Notes under the pieces: model-generated
The model's input: the letters and a program-made list of their open reading frames with translations, nothing else
Told to the model about the DNA's origin: nothing
Database searches by the model: none
DNA from: Anaerolineae bacterium
GTDB lineage: Bacteria; Chloroflexota; Anaerolineae; Aggregatilineales; JAFGMM01
DNA: 34,588 nucleotides
Direction: 5' to 3'
NCBI GenBank assembly: GCA_016927535.1
Contig: JAFGMM010000295.1
Location: 1 to 34,588 of the forward strand
Program-made: the position numbers and the translations under genes
Shown: piece after piece, positions 1 through 8,263 of the stretch
Layout of the letters: each line of letters begins with the position of its first letter
Position numbering within the stretch: the first letter of the stretch is position 1

Positions 1-45
1 CCTCGCCCCTTGAGGGAGAGGGGTCGGGGGAGAGGGGGAAAAAGC
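1..45. repeat. G-rich dispersed repeat fragment at the window edge
   Basis: A purine-biased stretch with CCCCTTGAGGGAGAGGGG followed by GGGGGAGAGGGGG. It resembles the CCCTCTCC-type repeats that sit between genes in many GC-rich bacteria, and the element near 16330-16398 in this window has the same flavour. The left half is cut off by the window start, so its full form cannot be judged. No coding potential was seen. Confidence 0.4.
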
Positions 46-60
46 GCTTAAGTTGATGCA

Positions 61-88
61 TATGGGCGGGTTTCAAACCCGCCCCATA
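61..88. repeat. Palindromic repeat GGGCGGGTTT-C-AAACCCGCCC
   Basis: A 10-bp inverted repeat with a single central base, extending to imperfect AT ends (ATGGGC...GCCCCAT). It lies just beyond the stop codon of the GT4 gene on the minus strand, so it could end the polysaccharide operon transcript, although no T-run follows directly. The palindrome at 8355-8379 has the same layout with different bases (GGGCAGGTCT/AGACCTGCCC), which suggests one dispersed repeat family. Confidence 0.6.
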
Positions 89-125
89 CCCCAAACCGGC
101 AACCACGCTATCTTGCAGAGCTATC

Positions 126-1265
126 TCATAACAGGCTTTGGTACAGATTTTTGATCTTATCCAGCATTATCTGGATCGAGAGTTCTCCGATGTCCTCGCG
201 GACAGATGCGATCATACGCATACGGAGATCAGCATCGGACAGCAAGTTCTCGATTGCACCGGTTAGCGCGCGGGCGTCGCCCGGCGGCACAACGAATCCC
301 TTTACACCGTGGGGAACTAGAAAATGCGAATCGCCGACTTCGGTCATGATGCACGGTAGACTTGCCGCTTGTGCTTCCATGACGGTATAAGGGCCAGTTT
401 CGGCATATGAAGGATGCACAAACAGATCACATGCATTGAGAAAGCCGGGGATATCTTCGTGAGGCACATAACCCAGGAATTGAACCTTGTCCTCAAGCCC
501 TTTCTGCCGGGCGATTTGTTCAAGAGTTGGGTGCATAGGGCCGCTGCCGGCAACCGCAAGCCGCCAACCGGGCACGGTGTCAGGTAATAAGGCTGCTGCT
601 TCGAGCAAGAGATCATAACCCTTAAGCGGGACTAATTGACCGACACTGCCTAACAATAGTGTGCCGGGATGGATGCCGAGTCTCTGCCGCCAGATAGCGC
701 GGCGTTGTGCGTTTGGCGCGTAATCGTCGAGAGCGACGCCGTTACGAATAATCCGTGTCTTTTGCGGGCGCGCCAGGCCTCGTCGAGTATAGAGCTGCTG
801 CGTGTTCTGTGAGACGAATACTGACATATCCGTAATGAGCAAATTTAGCAATGCCTCGCCGATATGATAGAGAATGCGGCGGAGGCGAGTCGTCTGATAG
901 TGGAGGGGCGAGATGTGATAAGTGTGTATGACAGGTTTACCTGCCAACCGTCCGGCGATGCGTCCGGTGATGCTAGTTCGGGCATCTTGGGTGTGAACGA
1001 TGTCAATATGATAGCCGGTGAAGAACCTGTGGTAACGGCGAATGCTGCCCAGATCAAGTTGACCAGCGCCGGGCATCTCAACGACAGAAGCGCCGCGCGC
1101 TTCGAGTTGTTGGCGCATCCGGTCGGAACAAAGCGCCAACACATAGAAATTGAATTCATCGCGCAGGCCCTCGGTTACTTGCAGGATGTGGGTTTCGGTG
1201 CCGCCGATATCACCGAGGCGGCTAGAGAGAAGCGCGATGACCGGACGTCTGGCGTCATGGCGCAT
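126..1265 (-). CDS. Glycosyltransferase family 4 (GT-B fold)
   Basis: A 379-residue cytoplasmic retaining glycosyltransferase that should add a sugar to a surface polysaccharide. The N-terminal acceptor domain opens with IALLSSRLGDIGGTETH, a typical GT4 glycine-rich beginning. The C-terminal donor domain carries GSVGQLVPLKGYDLLLEA and the EX7E motif in AETGPYTVMEA. The length is normal for the family. It is the last gene of the six-gene minus-strand polysaccharide operon. The ATG follows AAGGAA by about ten bases. It is separated from the GT2 gene by a 33-codon stub of another glycosyltransferase, so it may have been moved next to the operon by a deletion. It also looks richer in A and T than the two genes before it. 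The exact sugar cannot be read from sequence. Confidence 0.9.
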   Translation of the reverse strand: MRHDARRPVIALLSSRLGDIGGTETHILQVTEGLRDEFNFYVLALCSDRMRQQLEARGASVVEMPGAGQLDLGSIRRYHRFFTGYHIDIVHTQDARTSITGRIAGRLAGKPVIHTYHISPLHYQTTRLRRILYHIGEALLNLLITDMSVFVSQNTQQLYTRRGLARPQKTRIIRNGVALDDYAPNAQRRAIWRQRLGIHPGTLLLGSVGQLVPLKGYDLLLEAAALLPDTVPGWRLAVAGSGPMHPTLEQIARQKGLEDKVQFLGYVPHEDIPGFLNACDLFVHPSYAETGPYTVMEAQAASLPCIMTEVGDSHFLVPHGVKGFVVPPGDARALTGAIENLLSDADLRMRMIASVREDIGELSIQIMLDKIKNLYQSLL

Positions 1266-1271
1266 ATGCTA

Positions 1272-1373
1272 TCATTTCCTTTTGGATATAGGGCGCTGTC
1301 GCCAATTAATAGCCCGGTCGCGCAAGTCGGCACGGTTATACGTGAGGATGACGAGACTGACGGTCGCGCTCAT
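1272..1373 (-). pseudogene. Truncated GT2 glycosyltransferase, N-terminal stub
   Basis: This 33-codon frame is too short for the ORF track. It starts with ATG overlapping the TGA of the GT2 gene (ATGA), the usual form of a translationally coupled operon gene. The first residues, MSATVSLVILTYNRADL, are a typical GT2 N-terminus (beta-strand, then TYNR). Homology stops after about 17 residues, and the frame continues as RDRAINWRQRPISKRK to a stop just before the GT4 start. The rest of the enzyme, including its DXD-type site, is missing. The likely explanation is an internal deletion that removed nearly all of a second GT2 gene. A short coupling peptide is possible but less likely. Confidence 0.6.
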
Positions 1374-2416
1374 CGTCCCTCCGCCAGGCGGGCAAGGCGA
1401 TTTCTGAGATGAAGCGCCAATTCACGCAAGTTCAGCCCGGTCACGGCGTCAATCATCATCAGCAAAACCAACGCGGTACGCGGGCGCAGCGGCGCCATCC
1501 ACAGGCCGCGCCACAGCCATTTGAGGCCCGCTTTGCGGTCGCCGGCCTGGGCCAGGCTGCGGCCCCGGTAAATCGCTTCGTTGCTGTAAGCTTCTTGTTG
1601 CCAGGCGCGCTGTTCTGGCATGAGATCGGGCTGTGCAAAGAAAAAGTCTTTGATCTTTTTGTCTTCGTCGCGGAAGCGCAAGTCGGCGGCGATGGTCTTC
1701 GACTCGCCGTGCAGCCGGTACTTAGCCCGCTTGACCGGTACATAGGCCAGCCGGTAGCCGTGCGAAGCGATGCGCACCCACCATTCTAAATCCAGGCTGT
1801 AGTGAAAATCGGCGCGCAGCGGCCCTACCGCGTCCAGGACGGCGCGGCGCAGAAAGACGCTTGGCTGCGGGATGCTACAGAAGTCGGTGACCAGACGCTT
1901 GAGGTTAAAGGGTTCGCTTAAAAATGTGCCGAGTGGATTCCCGTTTACGTCGGTGTACACAACATCGCCGTACACCAGATCGACTTCAGGGTGTTCAAGC
2001 AAATACTTGACCGAGCCGGGTATGGCATCCGGCAGGTACACATCGTCGCTGTTGAGCCACGCGATGATATCGCCGGTGGCGCGCGCAAAGCCCTTGTTGA
2101 TCGCGTCGCTCTGACCGCCATCCGGCTCGCTGACCCACCACGCCAGGCAGCCGGTGTAGCGCTCGATGATCTCGACCGAGCCGTCAGCGCTGCCGCCGTC
2201 CACGACGAAGTACTCCAGGTTAGGATAGCCTTGCAGTAGTACCGAGCGGGCGGTCTCCTCGATGAAAGCTGCCTGGTTGTACGACGGCGTGACGACGGTG
2301 ACGCGCGGCCACGGCGTCCCGTCCGGCTGTGCGGCGGGGAACGGGGCGGGCGCTTCGGTCCAGGGCCAGCCGGTCTTGCCGGGCGGCGGAGCGGGGAGGT
2401 CGTTTAGAGTCATCAT
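1370..2416 (-). CDS. Glycosyltransferase family 2 (GT-A fold)
   Basis: A 348-residue inverting glycosyltransferase. The N-terminal GT-A domain has VTVVTPSYNQAAFIEET, the nucleotide-binding stretch VVDGGSADGS, and a DXD-like WLNSDDVY for the metal and UDP/GDP-sugar. The next block (SIPQPSVFLRRAV...LDLEWWVRIA) matches acceptor-side residues of the WcaA/SpsA-like group. The C-terminal 70 residues form a helical tail. No strong membrane segment is seen. The start codon overlaps the stop of the upstream GT4 gene by 4 bp, so the pair is translationally coupled. Its own stop overlaps the truncated GT2 stub in the same way. Its role is chain assembly of the polysaccharide exported by the Wzm/Wzt-like transporter. 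Confidence 0.9.
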   Translation of the reverse strand: MMTLNDLPAPPPGKTGWPWTEAPAPFPAAQPDGTPWPRVTVVTPSYNQAAFIEETARSVLLQGYPNLEYFVVDGGSADGSVEIIERYTGCLAWWVSEPDGGQSDAINKGFARATGDIIAWLNSDDVYLPDAIPGSVKYLLEHPEVDLVYGDVVYTDVNGNPLGTFLSEPFNLKRLVTDFCSIPQPSVFLRRAVLDAVGPLRADFHYSLDLEWWVRIASHGYRLAYVPVKRAKYRLHGESKTIAADLRFRDEDKKIKDFFFAQPDLMPEQRAWQQEAYSNEAIYRGRSLAQAGDRKAGLKWLWRGLWMAPLRPRTALVLLMMIDAVTGLNLRELALHLRNRLARLAEGR

Positions 2417-3708
2417 CGGTCGTTGTCCTTAGCCGCACTTGCGCGGTCCAATAACTCGGTATAGAGGTCAATGTAGCGCCCGGCCATGCGCGGCAAAGTG
2501 AATTGATCTTCGATGCGCCGGCGCGCCCGGCGCGCAAGCTCCGCATGGCGGGCATCGTCTTCCAGCACCCAGGCGATGCCGCGCGCCAGGTCTCCGGCTT
2601 CGTAGGGCTGCGCCAGGTAGCCGGTGTGCCGGTGTTCGACGATATCGAGCAGGCCGGTCGCGCCGAACGCCACGACCGGCGCGCCGCAGGCCATCGCTTC
2701 GGTGGCGGTCTGCCCGAACGCTTCTTGAACCGACGGGACGACCATCACGTCGGCGGCGCTGTAGAGCAGCGCCAGGCTGATATCGTCGTGCAGGTGGCCC
2801 TGATAGTGCGCGCGCATGCCCAGGTCGGGCGGGTCGGGCGGCTCCGACGCGCCGAAGACGATCAGTTCGGCCTGTTCGGCCCGCCCCGCCCATTCTTCGT
2901 CCGCCAAACGTCGCAAGGCCGGCTGCAAATATTGAAACCCCTTGCGCGGGTCGCTCGTGCTGTTGACCGCGCCGAACAAGATAAGCTTTTTGTCGGTGGG
3001 CAGGCTGAGCGTTTGGCGGGCGAGGCGCCGGCCCAGCGGGCGGTAGCGGTCCGTGTCTAAGCCGGTGAGGATGACCGCCACGCGCGCATCGCGGAACAGC
3101 GCGCCGGATTTGATGCACTCCGCCATCCACCGGCTGGGCGTGACGATGGTCAGGTCGAGATTTCGCCAGCAGCGTTTCTTGCGCCACAGCGTCCAATAAC
3201 TCAAATCGTGCTGGCGCGTGGAGCCAAGCTGCGGGCACGCGCCGCATGCCTGCCGGTAGCGCGTGCAGTCGCCGGGGTAGTGGCAGCCGCCGGTGACCGC
3301 CCATAGATCCTGGAAGGTCCAGACCAAAGGCTGCTTCAGCCGTGGAATCGAGGCGACCGGCATAAAACCGTGATTCATCCAGTGGAGATGCACGAGGTCG
3401 GCGCCGGACTGCCCGGCCAGCCGCGCGACCGGGTTGGGCGCCCACGCGAGGCCCCACGGCACGGGCTGTCGCCTGGAATACAGGTGCAGCGGGACGAGTT
3501 CGAGGCGCAGCATGGCTTTGGTATATTCCCTGGCGAGCCGGCCCAGCAGCGGCAGCATCGACGTGACCGAGGGATCGTCGCCGTCTTTGTGCAACACCAG
3601 CATCCGCGAGTCGAGACTGGCGCGCCGCAGCCCGCAGTGCAGGCGATAGGCGGCGCGCGCCGCGCCGCCCCGGATATCGTAGGTGTTGAGATGAAGGATG
3701 CGCATCAA
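2413..3708 (-). CDS. Glycosyltransferase family 4 (GT-B fold)
   Basis: A 431-residue glycosyltransferase. The start MMRILHLNTYDIRGGAARAAYRLH is characteristic of GT4 enzymes of the WcaC/colanic-acid type. The middle part has a cysteine-rich patch, GGCHYPGDC...CGACPQLG, common in this subgroup and possibly metal binding. The donor domain shows LILFGAVNSTSDPRKGF and the EX7E motif QEAFGQTATEA followed by ACGAPVVAF. It overlaps the FkbM gene and the GT2 gene by 4 bp on either side, so it is a tightly coupled operon member. A long GC-rich shadow ORF (2468-3457) on the same strand is not a gene. Confidence 0.92.
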   Translation of the reverse strand: MMRILHLNTYDIRGGAARAAYRLHCGLRRASLDSRMLVLHKDGDDPSVTSMLPLLGRLAREYTKAMLRLELVPLHLYSRRQPVPWGLAWAPNPVARLAGQSGADLVHLHWMNHGFMPVASIPRLKQPLVWTFQDLWAVTGGCHYPGDCTRYRQACGACPQLGSTRQHDLSYWTLWRKKRCWRNLDLTIVTPSRWMAECIKSGALFRDARVAVILTGLDTDRYRPLGRRLARQTLSLPTDKKLILFGAVNSTSDPRKGFQYLQPALRRLADEEWAGRAEQAELIVFGASEPPDPPDLGMRAHYQGHLHDDISLALLYSAADVMVVPSVQEAFGQTATEAMACGAPVVAFGATGLLDIVEHRHTGYLAQPYEAGDLARGIAWVLEDDARHAELARRARRRIEDQFTLPRMAGRYIDLYTELLDRASAAKDNDR

Positions 3709-4637
3709 AAACTTCGGACTGTTCTAAAATAATCCATCTCGGCTTTTCTTACAGTTTCAAAAAGATCGACGTCTGCTTCGCCAAACGCACAAATATCACA
3801 ATAGACGATGCGGTCGCGGCCCGAAAAATACTCGTGGATTTCCCGGAGCAGCCGTGCGTCGGTCGTATCCAACGAGAGCATGTATTCGCCGGTGTGGTGA
3901 TAAATCATCAACTTGCGATAGCCGGCGGATGCCAGCAGCGGAAATATCGAAAGGCCATCGTCGCCTACCTTGCTGAACAACGTAGGCTGGTATTCGAAAA
4001 ACACAACCGGCTGCGCTTCGGCGAGCCAGCCGGCGGCCCCTCGGATAATCTTGCAGTCGAATCCGTCGGTATCTATTTTAAGCATTTTAGCGCGATAGAA
4101 CGCCGGATTCGCCTCCAAGATGTCGGTCAGGCTTCGGGTTGTTATGGTTTGATTGCCCTGTACGATTGCCGATGTTCCTCGCCGGGTTTCCAGCCTCCCG
4201 CCAAGGGTTTCGCTCGCTTCGCCGACCAGCGCTTTGACCAGGTAGACTTCTGGGAACTGCCCGGCATTGACTTGAAGCAGTTGGAAGAAAGAAGCATCGC
4301 CTTCTACCGCGAGAATCGGAAAATGCGCGCGGCTTCTCAGTATGGCAATCGTATCGCCGACATTGGCGCCGATATCGATGAAGGTCAAATCAGGATACTT
4401 TTGCTGCACGAGCGCAGCGATCCTTGAGGGATTAGTCGAATAATCAGGAAAGGCGCTTTGATTGATCCCGATGTCATGCGACAGCGGCACTTGCAGGACA
4501 AATCGCCCGATGCGCTGCCTGACCGGTGGATCGTATCCTCGTTGGATGAGCAGGCGTCGTACCAATAGGGCGAGCCAGGTCGCCACACGGCGGCGCGGCT
4601 GCGCAGTCGCCAGGTTGTGAATGCGCTGTGCAAACAT
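3705..4637 (-). CDS. FkbM family SAM-dependent methyltransferase
   Basis: An O-methyltransferase of the FkbM family, expected to methylate a sugar hydroxyl, perhaps to cap or decorate the polysaccharide. The SAM-binding motif is FIDIGANVGDT. The family motif LKIDTDGFDCKIIRGA follows, and then PVVFFEYQP. The ORF track begins at 4709, but that start would overlap the ATPase gene; the ATG at 4637 (MFAQRIHN) lies 17 bases after the ATPase stop and gives about 310 residues, the usual size. It overlaps the next GT4 gene by 4 bp. FkbM genes are common within Wzm/Wzt operons. By eye the gene is somewhat less GC-rich than the transporter genes. Confidence 0.88.
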   Translation of the reverse strand: MFAQRIHNLATAQPRRRVATWLALLVRRLLIQRGYDPPVRQRIGRFVLQVPLSHDIGINQSAFPDYSTNPSRIAALVQQKYPDLTFIDIGANVGDTIAILRSRAHFPILAVEGDASFFQLLQVNAGQFPEVYLVKALVGEASETLGGRLETRRGTSAIVQGNQTITTRSLTDILEANPAFYRAKMLKIDTDGFDCKIIRGAAGWLAEAQPVVFFEYQPTLFSKVGDDGLSIFPLLASAGYRKLMIYHHTGEYMLSLDTTDARLLREIHEYFSGRDRIVYCDICAFGEADVDLFETVRKAEMDYFRTVRSF

Positions 4638-4654
4638 AGAACAACGCCCTCGCC

Positions 4655-5944
4655 TCACGTTATCCGCTCGATCTCCCAAGACAACTGCGGACAAATCACC
4701 CCTGCCCACTTATCGCTGAAACGCGCGCTGATCCCGCCGGTTTGTTCCACCTGGAAGCTCAGGACATTGTTTTGCCAGAACACGAACTCGACAAAAGGCA
4801 CATCCGAGGCGACGTTGATGTTATATCGGGTCTCGTTAAGGAAGTTGCCGGGGATTTCGCACCGACTCACATAGATACCCGGCTCACGCGGGGCTTCGCC
4901 CCATGCGCTGTTGGTATCGACCGAAGTAAAGACGATTGTGCCATCCTGTGTCATCAACTCAAAGAAGATGCGCGTGTTGGTGAGACGTTTCAATGCCTCG
5001 TATTCAATTTCGATGTAGAAGGGCTTGCGAATGTCCAGCGTCGCGTTGACCGTACCTTCCGAGTCGCGCACGCGCACGGCGCGCAGACAAGCCCGGTCGT
5101 TGCCGGGCGCTTCGTCTGCTCTCCAACGCCGCTCTCCGCCGGCTTCGGCGCCCTCCGACAGGTAGGCGGCGACCACGCTTTCAGGCGCGCCGGTCATGCG
5201 CACACGGCCCGCGTCGAGCCAGATGGCATGGCTGCAAAGGTTGTTGATCGCGCCCATGTTGTGGCTGACGAAGAACACCGTGCGCCCGCTCTTTGCCACG
5301 TCGCCCATCTTCCCCAGGCATTTCTTTTGGAAGGCCGCATCGCCGACCGCCAGCACCTCATCGACCAGCAGGATTTCCGGCTCCAGGTGCGCCGCCACCG
5401 CAAACGCCAGCCGCACATACATCCCGCTGGAATAGAACTTCACCGGCGTGTCGAGAAAGCGCGTCACTTCGGCGAAGGCGACGATCTCGTCAAACTTCTG
5501 CTCGATCTCGGCTTTGTGCATACCCAGGATCGCGCCGTTGAGATAGATGTTCTCGCGCCCGGTCAATTCGGGGTGGAAGCCGGTCCCCACCTCCAGCAGC
5601 GACCCGACGCGCCCGCAGACCCTGGCGCAGCCTTCGGTCGGCTCGGTGATGCGCGAGAGGATTTTGAGCAGCGTCGATTTGCCCGCGCCGTTGCGCCCGA
5701 TGATGCCCACGACCTCGCCCTGTTCGATTTCGAACGAAACGTCTTTGAGCGCCCAGACCGTCGCGCGCAGGTCCGACGCCGCGCCCGCCTCGCCGCGCAG
5801 AAGCCGGGTCGCGCGCCGGAGCGGGGCCGACGCCATATCGATCAACGTATCGCGCAGGGTCTTGTAGCCAAAGTGCGCCTGGTTCGCACCGATCCGGTAC
5901 TGCTTGGAAAGGCCTTCGGCCTGGATGGCGACGAGTCTGCTCAT
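4655..5944 (-). CDS. Polysaccharide ABC transporter ATPase, Wzt-like with C-terminal cargo domain
   Basis: The ATP-hydrolysing subunit of a lipid-linked polysaccharide exporter. From the start MSRLVAIQ the protein is 429 residues. Walker A is GRNGAGKS (about 83-90), the ABC signature is YSSGMYVRLAF (about 171-181), Walker B is ILLVDEVLAVGD (191-202) and the switch histidine is H228. Residues from about 285 form a beta-rich Wzt_C-like domain, which in known systems reads the modified end of the glycan before export. The track extends the frame to 6070, but those 42 extra residues overlap the permease gene and are Arg/Trp/Cys-rich nonsense; the ATG at 5944 lies 7 bases after the permease stop. 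A Wzt_C domain next to a methyltransferase fits export of a methyl-capped chain, which is inference. Confidence 0.92.
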   Translation of the reverse strand: MSRLVAIQAEGLSKQYRIGANQAHFGYKTLRDTLIDMASAPLRRATRLLRGEAGAASDLRATVWALKDVSFEIEQGEVVGIIGRNGAGKSTLLKILSRITEPTEGCARVCGRVGSLLEVGTGFHPELTGRENIYLNGAILGMHKAEIEQKFDEIVAFAEVTRFLDTPVKFYSSGMYVRLAFAVAAHLEPEILLVDEVLAVGDAAFQKKCLGKMGDVAKSGRTVFFVSHNMGAINNLCSHAIWLDAGRVRMTGAPESVVAAYLSEGAEAGGERRWRADEAPGNDRACLRAVRVRDSEGTVNATLDIRKPFYIEIEYEALKRLTNTRIFFELMTQDGTIVFTSVDTNSAWGEAPREPGIYVSRCEIPGNFLNETRYNINVASDVPFVEFVFWQNNVLSFQVEQTGGISARFSDKWAGVICPQLSWEIERIT

Positions 5945-5951
5945 TCTATCC

Positions 5952-6800
5952 CTACACCACGTCCGCAAAGGTTCTTTCCATGCGCCGGAAGTAGAACGCG
6001 CCGCCCAGTAGCAAGAGCACGGCGGCCAGCGCCGACACCAGCACCACCGGCCCCGGCGCGGTATCCACACCCAGCAAAGCCCACCGGAACCCCTCGACGA
6101 CGCCGACCATCGGGTTAAGGCCGTAGAGCGTGCGCCACGGCTCCTCCAGCAGGCTGCTGGGGTAGGCGATGGGTGTGGCGAACATCCAGAACTGCGTGAT
6201 AAACGGGATGGTGTAGCGCACGTCGCGGAACTGCACGTTCATCGCCGAGAGCCACAGGCCCACGCCCAGCGCGGTTACCAGCGCCAGCAGCAGCAGCAGC
6301 GGCAGCCAGACGATGTTGGCGGTCGGCGCGATCCCATAAAAGAGCATCAGCGCCAGCAGCGTCAAAAAGGCCAGCGCGAAGTCCACCCCTCCGGCGATCA
6401 CCGACGACATGGGGATGACCAGGCGCGGAAAGTAGACCTTGCGGATCAGGTTGGCGTTATCGACCAGGCTGTTCGAGGACTGCGTGAGGGCGTTGGCGAA
6501 GAACTGCCACGGCACCAGCGCCGCAAACGCAAAGGCCGGGTAAGGCAGGCCGTCCGAGGGAATCTCGGCGAGCCGGCCGAAGAACAGGCTGAACACGATC
6601 ATCGTAAAGAACGGCTGGATGATGGCCCACGCCGCGCCGATGACGGTCTGCTTGTAGCGCACTTTGATGTCGCGCCAGGTGAGGAAGTAGAGCAGTTCCC
6701 GGTACTGCCACAAATCGTACAGCCCCAGGTTGACCCAGCCGCGCGTGGGGCGGATCAACGTGAGGGGGGATGTGGGGTTTTCGACTGCCGGTTGCGCCAT
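5952..6800 (-). CDS. Polysaccharide ABC-2 type permease, Wzm-like
   Basis: A 282-residue inner-membrane permease that pairs with the downstream Wzt-like ATPase to flip a lipid-linked glycan. The N-terminal amphipathic part ends with the ABC2_membrane hallmark YFLTWRDIKVRYKQTVIGAAWAIIQPF. About six transmembrane segments follow, and the C-terminus has the family motif LYGLNPMVGVVEGFRWALLG. The length is typical. It is the first gene of the operon, about 32 bases downstream of the predicted transcription start. The Shine-Dalgarno sequence is weak (GAAG). Confidence 0.93.
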   Translation of the reverse strand: MAQPAVENPTSPLTLIRPTRGWVNLGLYDLWQYRELLYFLTWRDIKVRYKQTVIGAAWAIIQPFFTMIVFSLFFGRLAEIPSDGLPYPAFAFAALVPWQFFANALTQSSNSLVDNANLIRKVYFPRLVIPMSSVIAGGVDFALAFLTLLALMLFYGIAPTANIVWLPLLLLLALVTALGVGLWLSAMNVQFRDVRYTIPFITQFWMFATPIAYPSSLLEEPWRTLYGLNPMVGVVEGFRWALLGVDTAPGPVVLVSALAAVLLLLGGAFYFRRMERTFADVV

Positions 6801-6838
6801 AGTGGTTTGTTACTTCAAACGTTAACGTCCGTGTTCGC

Positions 6839-6868
6839 ATTATAGCCGTACCGGGTAGTTTGCGACAA
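6839..6868 (-). promoter_or_regulatory. Promoter of the polysaccharide operon
   Basis: On the minus strand there is TTGTCG, an 18-base spacer and a perfect TATAAT. The start would be near 6832, about 30 bases before the permease ATG. It lies just downstream (in minus orientation) of the terminator of the previous gene, as expected for a new transcription unit. Confidence 0.65.
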
Positions 6869-6883
6869 TAGCGCCGGCCTCCT

Positions 6884-6921
6884 ACAACAAAAAGCGCGGG
6901 CCGCCCGGCCGGGCAGCCCGC
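6884..6921 (-). terminator. Intrinsic terminator after the secreted-protein gene
   Basis: On the minus strand, GCGGGC-t-GCCCGG/CCGGGC-g-GCCCGC forms a long GC hairpin with one mismatch, followed by TTTTTGTTGT. It starts about 35 bases past the stop codon of the 345-residue secreted protein. Confidence 0.8.
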
Positions 6922-6955
6922 AACAACTGGTAAGTTAAGCGATCAAACGCGGGGA

Positions 6956-7993
6956 TTACATCCCGACGCCTGCGCCCAGCATCTCGTCGGGCAGCTCGGT
7001 AGCGCCTTCAGGAACCACATGCTCGAAGGTGGCGCCGTAGTCCCACAGGTTCACGTCCAGATTCAGGTTAACTTCCACCGGTTTCGGTTTCTCTTCATCG
7101 CCGCCGCCCATGCCCATCATAGACGGGTCAACGGTCATGTCGAAGTGCAGCGTGAAGCCGTGGAAGTTGGCGGTGTCCGGGGCGATCTTGACGCTGTAGG
7201 TCAGGTTGGCGTTTTGGAGGATCATGCTCACCATACCGATTAAGAAGCCGGACATGCCCTGCGCCGCCCCTTCAAGCTCCTCTTCGGTCATTTCTGCACC
7301 GGTGGTCATGCCCATCGAACTGAGTATCTGGGGGTTGGACTTCAGGAGTCCGGTGAAGCCCTCGGTCAAGCCGGGGTCCTTGACGAGGCCGGCGATATCG
7401 AATTTCGCGTCGAACATGGCGACGGTGATGTCGCCGACTGCGCCGTCTGCGCCGCGCACCACGCTGTAGTAGCTCTTAACCAGATCGGCCAGCGGCCCCA
7501 TCGACTCCGTGAAGCCTCCCATCGCGCCCGCTGCTGCGCCTTCGCCCGTGAACATCGACGAGGGGTCGATGGGCATGTTGGCGGCCTTCATGAGGGCGTC
7601 AAGCGCCTTGAATTTCCACTCGCCGGTCTTGGGATCGGTCATGTAGAACACGCCGTCGATGATGCGGAACTCGAACGAGGCGCTCTCTTTGCCATCGTCG
7701 CTGTTGACCGTCATTGCTATGCTGAAGCTCTTCATCGGGTCTTCGGCGCCTTCTACCACCGAGAAACTGCCCTCGCCGCTGGAGGTGATCGTGGTCGGCT
7801 CGTCGCCGGTGGTCGCCAAATCAAAGGTGAAGCTCATGGCAAAGCTCTTGGCGTCCTTCGGACCCATGTCGGTAAACAGCTTGCAGTCGGCTTCAGACAG
7901 GCCGTAGCAGTCGTCCTGGGCCAGCGCCGCCGTGGGCACGACCAAGGTTAGGACGAGAACCACCAATAAAGCGATGCGGGTTAGCCTTTTCAT
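6956..7993 (-). CDS. Secreted protein of unknown family, beta-rich
   Basis: A 345-residue protein with a clear Sec signal peptide (MKRLTRIALLVVLVLTLVVPTAALA, cleavage expected before QDD). The cysteines at DDCYGLSEADC lie after the cleavage site with no lipobox, so it is not an obvious lipoprotein. The rest alternates polar strands such as SFAMSFTFDL, SGEGSFSVVEG and MKSFSIAMTV with a Gly/Met/Ala-rich middle. This is compatible with an LppX/LprG-like or LolA-like lipid-carrier fold, but that is a guess from pattern only. It is acidic. AAGGAG lies 11 bases before the ATG. It is monocistronic, with its own terminator and a long upstream leader region. Confidence 0.75.
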   Translation of the reverse strand: MKRLTRIALLVVLVLTLVVPTAALAQDDCYGLSEADCKLFTDMGPKDAKSFAMSFTFDLATTGDEPTTITSSGEGSFSVVEGAEDPMKSFSIAMTVNSDDGKESASFEFRIIDGVFYMTDPKTGEWKFKALDALMKAANMPIDPSSMFTGEGAAAGAMGGFTESMGPLADLVKSYYSVVRGADGAVGDITVAMFDAKFDIAGLVKDPGLTEGFTGLLKSNPQILSSMGMTTGAEMTEEELEGAAQGMSGFLIGMVSMILQNANLTYSVKIAPDTANFHGFTLHFDMTVDPSMMGMGGGDEEKPKPVEVNLNLDVNLWDYGATFEHVVPEGATELPDEMLGAGVGM

Positions 7994-8263
7994 TGTGTGT
8001 TAATCTCCTTAGTTGTAAACAAGTAAGCACAGTTGTGCTTTACGGGGTGAATTTTAAAACGGAACTTTGATAACCTTCTTCTGGATGTTTTTCTCCTTTC
8101 TTCACGGACCGGGGAGAATCACCATTTTGCTTTGACGCTTTATACGACAAATCGGTGTAGCGAGTTGCGTTTGTGGTGATTTTGTACTGCTGTTCAGGGT
8201 ATCTTACATACTTGCGTCTTGTCAAGAGTCAACGCCCGTACAAGAGTACTATCGGGTTCTTCA

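Noticed and set aside
4742-6118. 458-residue plus-strand ORF opposite the Wzt-like ATPase
   Set aside because: It is antisense to a gene with complete ABC motifs; its translation is His/Arg/Asp-rich with no domain, typical of a shadow frame in GC-rich DNA.
8040-8225. 61-residue minus-strand ORF MTRRKYVRYPEQQYK...
   Set aside because: It begins with TTG inside a possible -35 box, has no Shine-Dalgarno sequence and no family; more likely leader DNA.
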